Assembly (NCBI GenBank): GCA_964352775.1
Contig: CAYGTK010000071.1
Coordinates: forward strand, 1 to 17,629
DNA length: 17,629 bases
Origin: CAYGTK01 sp964352775
Lineage (GTDB): Bacteria > Bacteroidota > Bacteroidia > Chitinophagales > CAIOSU01
Direction: 5' to 3'
Shown here: positions 1 to 6,018 of the stretch, piece by piece
Numbering within the stretch: position 1 is the stretch's first letter
Layout of the letters: each line of letters starts with the position of its first letter
Notes under the pieces: generated by a model
What the model was told of the DNA's origin: nothing
The model's database searches: none
Seen by the model: only the letters and a program-made list of their open reading frames with translations
Program-made: the position numbers and the translations under genes

Positions 1-1
1 G

Positions 2-364
2 CAAATAAGTAAAGACGACCTAGCACCACTAAAGGCCAGTAAAGAAGATCGCCACAAATTTCTGTACAAAGCCATGAACCGCTGGCGCAGGCAATGGGGC
101 TGGTTTTTGGGCGAAAAGCGAGGGTTCTACCCCTTCGATGCTGTAACCATAGCCAGCCTAGTAGCCCCCGAAAAAACAGCTTGCAACGACAACATCCCCA
201 CCGCCATACAAGTACTACCCAACGACAGCAAGTACATGGTAAAAACCGACACCAAGCCTTTTTTACTAGTAGACTACCAACTAACCACCACCCGAAAAGT
301 ACACTACTGCCACAAAGTAGACGACACCTACAAAGGGTTTATTCTGGAGATGCTGCTGCGTTAA
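2..364 (+). CDS. Probable nucleoside hydrolase (IunH-like), C-terminal part
   Basis: This is an open frame running in from the left edge, with 120 residues visible and a TAA stop at 362-364. The segment with F-DAVTIASL-APE (roughly residues 43-57 of the visible part) resembles the stretch near the C-terminus of inosine/uridine-preferring nucleoside hydrolases, where a D-P-x-A-hydrophobic-PE/PD pattern packs the active site. The tail, V-H-Y-C-x-K-V-D followed by F-I-L-E-M-L-L, also fits the final strand and helix of that family. Such enzymes hydrolyse the N-glycosidic bond of ribonucleosides in purine or pyrimidine salvage. The N-terminal DxDxD calcium-binding motif that would prove it lies outside the window, so the family call is moderate. 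An internal ATG at 74 opens the same frame but is unlikely to be the start, because the frame continues upstream to the edge. The gene is followed by a repeat-rich gap, not by a co-directional partner. Confidence 0.55.
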   Translation, partial: QISKDDLAPLKASKEDRHKFLYKAMNRWRRQWGWFLGEKRGFYPFDAVTIASLVAPEKTACNDNIPTAIQVLPNDSKYMVKTDTKPFLLVDYQLTTTRKVHYCHKVDDTYKGFILEMLLR

Positions 365-403
365 AACCAACAGCAACCCACCCTTAAATTACGCACCATA
401 ACA

Positions 404-530
404 GGGCGTGCCCCTATCGGGTCGGGCTATCCGTTATACTCCTCGCCTCGTACCTCGGCTGTGGGGTACCACTACTATCCCTCACGCGGTAGCCGAAGGG
501 CTGCTATCCCTCATGCAGGGTATAACGAAG
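404..530 (+). repeat. GGGCGTGCC-type dispersed intergenic repeat, left copy
   Basis: This starts with GGGCGTGCCCCT and contains GGGTCGGGCTATCCG (about 419-433) and CTATCCCTCACGCGG (about 476-489). The same three blocks occur in the same order on the opposite strand at 2331-2413. A second, imperfect CTATCCCTCATGCAGG follows near 503-518. I recall repeats of this type being scattered between genes in many Bacteroidota genomes. They are GC-rich against an AT-rich background and not translated. The copy lies just downstream of the leftmost gene. Its right boundary is approximate. Confidence 0.75.
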
Positions 531-549
531 CAAACATACCAGTATAGCT

Positions 550-589
550 GTCATCCTGAGCGCGTAGCAGTCGAAGGGCTCAGGATGAC
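550..589. repeat. TCATCCTGAG palindromic intergenic repeat (hairpin)
   Basis: GTCATCCTGAG (550-560) and its exact reverse complement CTCAGGATGAC (579-589) form an 11-bp perfect stem around an 18-nt loop. The loop carries a CGAAGG motif. From memory, this TCATCCTGAG...TCGAAGG...CTCAGGATGA element is a very common interspersed repeat in Bacteroidota and some other phyla. It could act as an RNA hairpin or weak terminator after the leftmost gene, but no T-run follows it, so intrinsic termination is not supported. Confidence 0.75.
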
Positions 590-625
590 CCTGCGCTTAT
601 TTAATTATCAAGAATATGAAATAGG

Positions 626-691
626 GTGAGAACTAGTGAGAACCATGAGAACTGTGAGAACCTAGTTCTCAGGGTTCTCACTAGTTCTCAC
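626..691. repeat. Phased TGAGAAC inverted array, left copy
   Basis: There are four direct TGAGAAC heptamers (starting at 627, 637, 646, 655) followed by three inverted copies, GTTCTCA (665, 674, 684). Start-to-start spacing is 9-10 bp, about one helical turn. The arm 626-653 pairs with 664-691 at 27 of 28 positions, leaving a 10-nt centre. The element lies 100 bp upstream of the first island gene. A sister array sits at 2431-2507 on the other side of the two island genes. It could be a cooperative protein-binding site, a long RNA hairpin, or an end sequence of a mobile element. The sequence does not decide among these. Confidence 0.85.
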
Positions 692-737
692 TTGAGTTAC
701 ATGGATAATTATCTACTATCTGTGCTTTTTTTATTAG

Positions 738-772
738 TTGTAATATATATTGGTTGGGGTTTGTTAGATTTG
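738..772 (+). promoter_or_regulatory. Candidate Bacteroidota-type promoter for the two-gene island
   Basis: TAGATTTG at 765-772 matches the Bacteroidota -7 consensus TAnnTTTG at every fixed position and lies 19 bp before the ATG at 792. A possible -33 TTG sits at 738-740. The 24-nt spacing is a little longer than usual, so the upstream element is weak. The leader would be very short and no Shine-Dalgarno sequence is visible, which is typical of the phylum. Confidence 0.4.
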
Positions 773-791
773 GGTAGAGAAACGTTGTAAA

Positions 792-1373
792 ATGGAAAAT
801 GAAGAAAAAACCCAAAAAGAAAGAGAAGTAAAATCTGAGGATAGTGTTACCGAAGATAATGTGGAAGAACAAACCACAGATGCTGAAGAAACAAAAAAAA
901 CCAGTGAGCCTGATTTAAGTCAGGTATCGAAGAAGCAGCTGTACAATAACCTAGTAAAAGAAAAGAAAGAGAAAGAACATTGGAGGCAACAAGCACCCTA
1001 TGCTAATACTGACCCAAAGGTGAACGCTATTGAAAAGGCGTTTGAAAAAGCCATTGATAAGGCGCCAGAGATGATTGCGATGTTTTACGAGATGAAAGCT
1101 TCTCAAGATAAAATGGATGCCGAACAACATCTAGAAATGGAAAGACAGGAAATTGACACCATAAATAAGTTGGATACCAAGGAAAAGGTTTATAAAGGTG
1201 TACTGATATTGTTTTGCACCTCTGCACTGGTTTTCAGTGTCATGTATATTGATAAAGCTGAGATAATAGTACCTGTATTAAGCTTGATTATTGGACTACT
1301 CTTTAAGTCAAGTACATTTAGTGACTTCCTTGCATTTAGAAAAAAGAAATTCAGTGGTGGGGATGGGGAGTAG
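792..1373 (+). CDS. Uncharacterised acidic coiled-coil protein with two C-terminal membrane helices
   Basis: I do not recognise this 193-residue protein with confidence. Residues 1-40 are a highly acidic, low-complexity stretch rich in E, D, T and K. Residues 46-130 are strongly charged with heptad-like helical character (KEKKEKEHW near 57-64; an M/E/Q-rich segment at 94-125). Two hydrophobic segments follow: 134-153 (VYKGVLILFCTSALVFSV) and 156-171 (AEIIVPVLSLIIGLLF). The basic tail contains FRKKKF. The layout, a soluble helical N-terminus and a C-terminal hairpin of two membrane helices, is reminiscent of small DUF2335-like membrane proteins, but that is a resemblance only. With no signal peptide, the N-terminus is probably cytoplasmic. 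The gene is followed after 53 bp by the RNase H-like gene on the same strand, so co-transcription is likely. Both genes are AT-rich and enclosed by repeats. A matching -7 element lies just upstream. Confidence 0.75.
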   Translation: MENEEKTQKEREVKSEDSVTEDNVEEQTTDAEETKKTSEPDLSQVSKKQLYNNLVKEKKEKEHWRQQAPYANTDPKVNAIEKAFEKAIDKAPEMIAMFYEMKASQDKMDAEQHLEMERQEIDTINKLDTKEKVYKGVLILFCTSALVFSVMYIDKAEIIVPVLSLIIGLLFKSSTFSDFLAFRKKKFSGGDGE

Positions 1374-1426
1374 TAAATTTTTAGCTCAAAAATGTAATCA
1401 GTCAAGAATTCATTAGTTCTTAATCA

Positions 1427-2278
1427 ATGGGTAAGAAGATAAAATATCTGAAACCAAAACCTCATCGTAAAGATGTAATCTATGCCTATACCGATGGTTC
1501 TAGTTACAATAGTAAAAGAAGAGGTGGTATGGGTGTGCGAATACTTTATTTGGACGAGAAAGAATTGGAGATAACTGAAGATCTCGATATAGATGGTGTT
1601 CATGGAGCTACCAATAACCAAATGGAGTTACAAGCGGTTACGGAAGCTTTAAAACATTTAGCTGATTATGATGTATACGCAGACTTTAGCTCCATAGAAG
1701 TGCGTACTGATTCAAGATATGTTGTAGACAACCTCCCGTTAGCCAAATACACTTGGCCTAATAATAAATGGTGCAATTTCGAAGGTAGACCAGTCGAAAA
1801 TGTACGTTATTGGAAAGGATTAATTAAACAAATTAAGGCATGTAATGCAAGTGTAAATATAGAGTGGGTTAAGGGGCACAAGGGGGATATTCATAATTCG
1901 GCTGTAGATAAACTCGCCAAGAAATCTGCCAACGGATATTTGCAAAAGTCAAAAACGGTAACCACACTTGGAAGGAATACTACTAAGTTTAGTACTACGA
2001 TAGGGTCAGTAGAAATGCTGGGACAATCAATAAGAATTAGAATTATAGAGACACGATATATGCGAGAACAAAAACTCTTCTGGTATAGATATCAAGTTAC
2101 GTCACCTAAGAGTAAATTCTATGATTTGGTTGATATTGTATTCTCGAAAGACGGTAGTATGCGAAGGCAGCTAGAATACAAGGTGTCATTTAATAAGAAT
2201 ACCAATAATCCTATGGTTTTAAAAGTTTTAGAGGAAGTAAATCACCCAGAAAAGTCTTCACATCCTAAATTTATTTAG
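1427..2278 (+). CDS. RNase HI-like protein with uncharacterised C-terminal extension
   Basis: Residues 17-167 align by eye with E. coli RNase HI, which cuts the RNA strand of RNA-DNA hybrids. Visible motifs are YTDGSS with D23, TNNQMELQAV with E67, TDSRYV with D95, EWVKGHKGD with H151, and VDKLAKK with D161. These give the complete D-E-D-D metal-binding set plus the conserved histidine. The W/N-rich basic segment around 108-129 corresponds to the RNase HI handle region. The protein is 283 residues, against about 155 for E. coli RNase HI. Residues about 172-283 form an extra basic, beta-rich domain that I cannot assign. A housekeeping rnhA is usually a short single-domain gene, so the extension and the repeat-bounded location suggest an accessory role. 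The ATG at 1427 is chosen because it leaves a short basic lead before the first strand. No Shine-Dalgarno sequence is seen. Composition is AT-rich (hand counts 22/60 GC at 1501-1560 and 16/60 at 1801-1860). Confidence 0.88.
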   Translation: MGKKIKYLKPKPHRKDVIYAYTDGSSYNSKRRGGMGVRILYLDEKELEITEDLDIDGVHGATNNQMELQAVTEALKHLADYDVYADFSSIEVRTDSRYVVDNLPLAKYTWPNNKWCNFEGRPVENVRYWKGLIKQIKACNASVNIEWVKGHKGDIHNSAVDKLAKKSANGYLQKSKTVTTLGRNTTKFSTTIGSVEMLGQSIRIRIIETRYMREQKLFWYRYQVTSPKSKFYDLVDIVFSKDGSMRRQLEYKVSFNKNTNNPMVLKVLEEVNHPEKSSHPKFI

Positions 2279-2330
2279 CTCTCGTAACTCTGTGACTTGT
2301 GAGCAATTCCAATAGAAGTTTGCAACTGCC

Positions 2331-2413
2331 ATAACGAGCACCCCGCGTGAGGGATGGTAGCGGACACGAAGTAAAGCGGATAGCCCGACCCTGAGGTACG
2401 AAGGGGCACGCCC
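2331..2413 (-). repeat. GGGCGTGCC-type dispersed intergenic repeat, right copy (inverted)
   Basis: Read on the minus strand, this begins GGGCGTGCCCC (2413-2403), then GGGTCGGGCTATCCG, and ends near CCATCCCTCACGCGG (about 2357-2343). It has the same blocks in the same order as the copy at 404-530, but is shorter by an internal stretch and faces the opposite way. Both copies therefore point away from their outer neighbouring genes into the island. Confidence 0.75.
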
Positions 2414-2430
2414 ACTAAGCATTTAATAGC

Positions 2431-2507
2431 GTGAGAACCTGTGAGAACCTGTGAGAACCATGAGAACTAGGTTCTCACAGTTCTCAGGGTTCTCACTTAG
2501 TTCTCAC
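2431..2507. repeat. Phased TGAGAAC inverted array, right copy
   Basis: There are four direct TGAGAAC heptamers (2432, 2442, 2452, 2461) followed by four inverted GTTCTCA copies (2471, 2480, 2489, 2500), spaced 9-11 bp. The two halves can pair as an imperfect long hairpin. The array is one inverted unit longer than the left copy at 626-691 and differs in its linker bases, so the two are related but not identical. It overlaps the last codons of the broken minus-strand frame at 2497-2622. Confidence 0.85.
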
Positions 2508-2622
2508 CCATATCGTCATTTAGCTTTTTGAACCACTTATTTGCAGCTGTGCTACTCACACCTTGCTGTCAGAGTTCTAAGGCTTGGGTGATGCGGTCGC
2601 CGTGGTTGGTGGATATTGAGTG
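2497..2622 (-). pseudogene. Possible remnant of a small gene, interrupted by one stop
   Basis: On the minus strand between the M20 peptidase stop and the right array, one frame reads as plausible protein: STNHGDRITQALEL, then TGA at 2571-2569, then QQGVSSTAANKWFKKLNDD and MGEN with a TAA at 2499-2497. The residue pattern looks like coding sequence with helix-turn-helix flavour, not random translation. I cannot name a family. No start codon is obvious. It may be the tail of a gene whose front was lost when the repeats or island arrived. A chance open frame is the main alternative. Confidence 0.3.
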
Positions 2623-2623
2623 A

Positions 2624-4078
2624 CTAACTGCCCTTCATTAACCAGTAGTAAAACCGGATGGCTTCTTCATAATTGGCGATGGGGATGCACTCGTTGATGC
2701 CGTGGATGCGGCTGAGATCGGCGCTGTTCATGCGTACGGGTAGGTAGCGGTACACATCGTCGGCAATGGGGTAGTAGTAGCGGGAATCGGTGGCGGCAAT
2801 TACTAGGCTTGGGGTAACCACGGCATCGGGTTTTACGGCCCTAATGGTTTTCTCAATTACCTTGTACCCATAACTGGTAGTGCTAGATACTGGTGTGGCT
2901 GGGTTCGATTTGCCTGCTATTTCTACCTGTACCCGTTCATCGTTAATTATGGCCTTTACCATTCGCAGTACGTCTTCCGGGGTTTCGCCGGGTATGATGC
3001 GGTGGTTCACCGTGGCCTGTGCCAAATTGGGGATGGCATTTTCTTTCATTCCGCTTCTAAAAATGGTTGGGGCGGTGGTGGTTCTTATGCTGGCATTACC
3101 ACTTTTCAGCTTACTGAACTCGCCCAAAAAGACAGACTCAAACAACCACATATTGCTGAATAGCATGTTGTAGGGCATATCCATTTCTGGCCCCACAGTA
3201 GCCATAAATTGCTCAAATGGTTCTGAAATATTGGCTGGTAAAGGGTTCTGCTGCAAGGTGCTTATGGCGGTAGACAAGACCCCAATAGCCGTTTCTGGAG
3301 CAGGAGTGGACGAATGCCCACCATCCAGTTCCACGGTAAGTTGTAGCGTTACATAGCCCTTTTCAGCCAAGCCGATTATTGCCACGGGCGAAGTAATACT
3401 GGGTAGTATGCCCATGGTGGTTACGATGCCTTCATCTAACACATAGGCCAGTTGCACGCCTTGCTTTTGTAGGTGGGCTACAATGCTCTTTGCTCCAGCC
3501 AGGCCACTTATTTCTTCATCGTGACCAAAGCCAAAGTAGATGGTCCGCTCGGGTTGAAAACCACTTTGCAAGAGCATTTCCGCAGCCTCCAAAATACCGA
3601 ACACACTTACTTTATCATCTAAGGTGCCACGGCCCCAGAGTACATCGTCTACTACTTTTCCGCTGAAAGGTCCTTGTTCCCATTTATCTAAGGTTTCTTG
3701 CTCCACGGGTACTACATCTGTATGGGCTATGAGCATCACGGGTTTTTCGCTGGTATTCTTTCCTTCCCATTTATACAGTAGACTGTAGTCGTTTATCTTG
3801 GTGAGCGAGAAGTTCTTTTTCACTAAAGGGAAGCTGGTATCTATCAGGGCATTTAGGCTATCCCAATTGCTGTAAACAATATCGGCTCTATCTTCAAATG
3901 AAATGGTGGGAATACGAACGGCTTCTGCCAAGCGTTCTACAGCTCCTTCTCGTAAGGCTATCTCTTCAACTGGTGGAACATCAATTTGTACCGAAGTGAA
4001 CGTAAGCGTTTTAAAGGCTACAATGCCTATCAAGATCAACAGCCCCAGCAGCAGGACCAGCAATATTCGTTTGAACAT
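2624..4078 (-). CDS. M20 family metallopeptidase, PM20D1/carboxypeptidase S-like
   Basis: This is a 484-residue zinc amidohydrolase of family M20. The start is placed at the ATG at 4078, because it opens directly into a membrane anchor/signal segment (residues 5-21) and lies 47 bp after the upstream MutS-like stop. A longer in-frame version would overlap that gene. Zinc-site motifs are all present: AHTDVVP (H119, D121), GRGTLDDK (D154), GHDEE (E188, E189), LDEG (D215), and IHGINE near the end (H459). The long segment AEKGYVTLQLTV, GGHSSTPAPET and IRTTTAPTIF, with TDSRYY later, closely follows mammalian PM20D1, an enzyme that makes or hydrolyses N-acyl amino acids. Yeast carboxypeptidase S is a further relative. 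The likely role is hydrolysis of a peptide or N-acyl amino acid at the outer face of the inner membrane. The substrate is not determined by sequence. It is the last gene of a four-gene minus-strand run. Confidence 0.88.
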   Translation of the reverse strand: MFKRILLVLLLGLLILIGIVAFKTLTFTSVQIDVPPVEEIALREGAVERLAEAVRIPTISFEDRADIVYSNWDSLNALIDTSFPLVKKNFSLTKINDYSLLYKWEGKNTSEKPVMLIAHTDVVPVEQETLDKWEQGPFSGKVVDDVLWGRGTLDDKVSVFGILEAAEMLLQSGFQPERTIYFGFGHDEEISGLAGAKSIVAHLQKQGVQLAYVLDEGIVTTMGILPSITSPVAIIGLAEKGYVTLQLTVELDGGHSSTPAPETAIGVLSTAISTLQQNPLPANISEPFEQFMATVGPEMDMPYNMLFSNMWLFESVFLGEFSKLKSGNASIRTTTAPTIFRSGMKENAIPNLAQATVNHRIIPGETPEDVLRMVKAIINDERVQVEIAGKSNPATPVSSTTSYGYKVIEKTIRAVKPDAVVTPSLVIAATDSRYYYPIADDVYRYLPVRMNSADLSRIHGINECIPIANYEEAIRFYYWLMKGS

Positions 4079-4125
4079 GGAAGGAAGATTTGCTGCTAAG
4101 ATAAGGGATGCTGGTGTATCAGGAT

Positions 4126-5949
4126 CTACTGCGCTTGTGCCACAGGTTCTTTGGGGATGATGCCCATTTGCTTCATTAGGAAGGTGGCATTCAAGCTTTG
4201 GTTCAAGCCGTCTTTCAGTTTGTAATCGAATATCTGGCGGTCGTTCTCTATCTTGATCTCGAAGCATTGGTTGATGATATGCTCGGGATATTTCTTGGCC
4301 ATTTCGCCCAACTTAAGGTCGTGCGTAGCTATTAGTCCAGCACCGTTCTTGGCTATCAGTTGTTCTATTAAAGCAATGGAGCCTGTCTGCTGGTCTTTAC
4401 TGTTCGTTCCTTTTAGTATCTCGTCAAGCAACACGAATATGCGTTTGCCTTTACCCAGCTGACTGATGACCTGTTTCAAGCGTTTCAACTCACTGTAGAA
4501 GAAGGATTCATTTTTCTGTAAGGAATCTGTAGCACGCATACTGGTGTAAATATGAGTGGTACCTAAAGTCATACTCTCCGCACAAACGGGAGCACCTATC
4601 ATGCCCAATATCATATTCACTCCAATAGATCGTAAGAAAGTACTCTTTCCCGCCATGTTGGCCCCAGTTATTAAACTGAACTGCCCTTGACGTTCCAGCA
4701 CTACATCGTTACTTACCCGCCCTTTCGATTTCAATAGGGGATGAGCCAAACCTTTAGCCTGAAAAGTAAACCTATCATCCACCACTTCAGGGAATGGGAA
4801 TTCGGGATGGTTTTGATGGAAGGTGGTTAAACTGATGAGTGCATCAATATCGCTAATGGCCTCAAACCATTGGGGAACGGCTTCTTTAAAGTCGTTCTTC
4901 CATTGCTCTAGCGATATGATGTTGAGTATGTCGCGCAGGTATAGTCCATTAGTAAAAAGTGCGCCTAGGGCATTGTTGCGGCTATCTAGCCGGTCAACTA
5001 TTTTGGCTAGTTTGCCGAAGCTTTCGCTTGCTGCTTGGTCTTTGGTTTTGGTATGCTGCTTAATGTCTTTTAATAGCTGGGCCGAAAATTCTTTTTCTTC
5101 CACCCATCCTAGTAAGGCTGCGTATTTCTTCAGCAGTTTGAATTTCTGGCTTAGCTGATTATGCTGTGCCATGATGTTCTTGTTGAACTTGGCAACTACG
5201 CCCAATTGCATCAAAAAGAAAACCAGAGGAATATGATAAGTTAATACACCAAAACCCCAAAGAGCTACCAAGGTAGTAGTGATAAGGGGCAAGCCGAACC
5301 GTAAAGGTTTCAGCCATTTTATGTGTATAAAGAAGTCGGGTTCTTTCAGCCAATCTAGGATGCTATCCTTCTCTTCTGCCGATTCCATATTACGATAACC
5401 GCTGGCCTGAAAATCTTGCCGCCATTGTATGTCGTCGTGTAGTTCTTTTATTGCTGCTTGTCGGGCATATATCGCATCAGCTTCTTGTAATGGCTCTTTA
5501 AACCACTTGGCTAGTTTTAGCTTGCCAATAGCCGTGCTGCTTCTATTGATGTATTGAAATAGCGAACCTGCACCGAAAATATCAAGGTCGAAAGCAAAGG
5601 GATGACGGGTTTCTACTAGTTCAGCCCCATCGTTAAATTGACCGTACTTACCCAGTACCAGTTGTACTTCGCGTTGGTTAAGGTCGCTTAACTCACCTAG
5701 GTGCTCACTCTTATCCTTCAGGTCGACGAATATGCGTACCAGGATAAGGAATATTAGTATCGAAATACCTGCAACTGCTCCTAATAATTGCCAGTTTCCC
5801 CATTGGAAATAAATGACCAAGGCAGCTATAAGCACAACACTTAAGCGGGCTGCTGTTAAGATGTTGATCTTACGGTCAATAGCCTGTTTCTGCTTCTTGA
5901 ACGAAAGCTCCCTAACAAAATAGATCTTTATCAGATCGGTATTTATCAC
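4126..5949 (-). CDS. Membrane-anchored MutS-related ATPase
   Basis: This 607-residue protein carries a MutS-type ATPase domain at the C-terminus: Walker A GANMAGKST (429-437), Walker B FVLLDE (505-510), and the ATHD switch histidine (H543). The DNA mismatch-binding domain I of true MutS, with its F-x-E motif, is absent. The front instead holds hydrophobic segments at about 32-48 and 53-75, and another pair around 216-251, so the protein is probably fixed in the inner membrane. I know this architecture as a MutS-like family common in Bacteroidota. Its function is not established, and it should not be called the mismatch repair MutS. It has no Smr domain, unlike MutS2. The start is a GTG at 5949. 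No in-frame ATG occurs before residue 188, and the first residues match the basic lead before the first membrane helix. It lies 47 bp upstream of the M20 peptidase, which suggests co-transcription. Confidence 0.85.
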   Translation of the reverse strand: MINTDLIKIYFVRELSFKKQKQAIDRKINILTAARLSVVLIAALVIYFQWGNWQLLGAVAGISILIFLILVRIFVDLKDKSEHLGELSDLNQREVQLVLGKYGQFNDGAELVETRHPFAFDLDIFGAGSLFQYINRSSTAIGKLKLAKWFKEPLQEADAIYARQAAIKELHDDIQWRQDFQASGYRNMESAEEKDSILDWLKEPDFFIHIKWLKPLRFGLPLITTTLVALWGFGVLTYHIPLVFFLMQLGVVAKFNKNIMAQHNQLSQKFKLLKKYAALLGWVEEKEFSAQLLKDIKQHTKTKDQAASESFGKLAKIVDRLDSRNNALGALFTNGLYLRDILNIISLEQWKNDFKEAVPQWFEAISDIDALISLTTFHQNHPEFPFPEVVDDRFTFQAKGLAHPLLKSKGRVSNDVVLERQGQFSLITGANMAGKSTFLRSIGVNMILGMIGAPVCAESMTLGTTHIYTSMRATDSLQKNESFFYSELKRLKQVISQLGKGKRIFVLLDEILKGTNSKDQQTGSIALIEQLIAKNGAGLIATHDLKLGEMAKKYPEHIINQCFEIKIENDRQIFDYKLKDGLNQSLNATFLMKQMGIIPKEPVAQAQ

Positions 5950-6018
5950 AGTATTGTATTCATGTTGATCACTAAAGTAGGGGAAATACCCCCAAAGGGA
6001 AAAGAAGTGTTCTACACG

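Noticed and set aside
408..629. Plus-strand open frame of 73 codons starting with GTG
   Set aside because: It lies almost entirely within the GGGCGTGCC and TCATCCTGAG repeats, and its translation (rich in R, P, T and L) looks like translated repeat, not protein.
626..691. Reading the TGAGAAC arrays as a CRISPR
   Set aside because: The units are 7 bp with 2-4 bp linkers and include inverted copies. There are no spacers of CRISPR length and no cas genes.
4079..4267. N-terminal extension of the M20 peptidase frame
   Set aside because: It would overlap the MutS-like coding region out of frame, and its residues look non-coding. The ATG at 4078 begins directly with the membrane anchor.
5980..5992. 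GGGG-N5-CCCC palindrome between the MutS-like and regulatory-domain genes
   Set aside because: The stem is only four base pairs and no T-run follows in the direction of transcription, so it is not supportable as a terminator.
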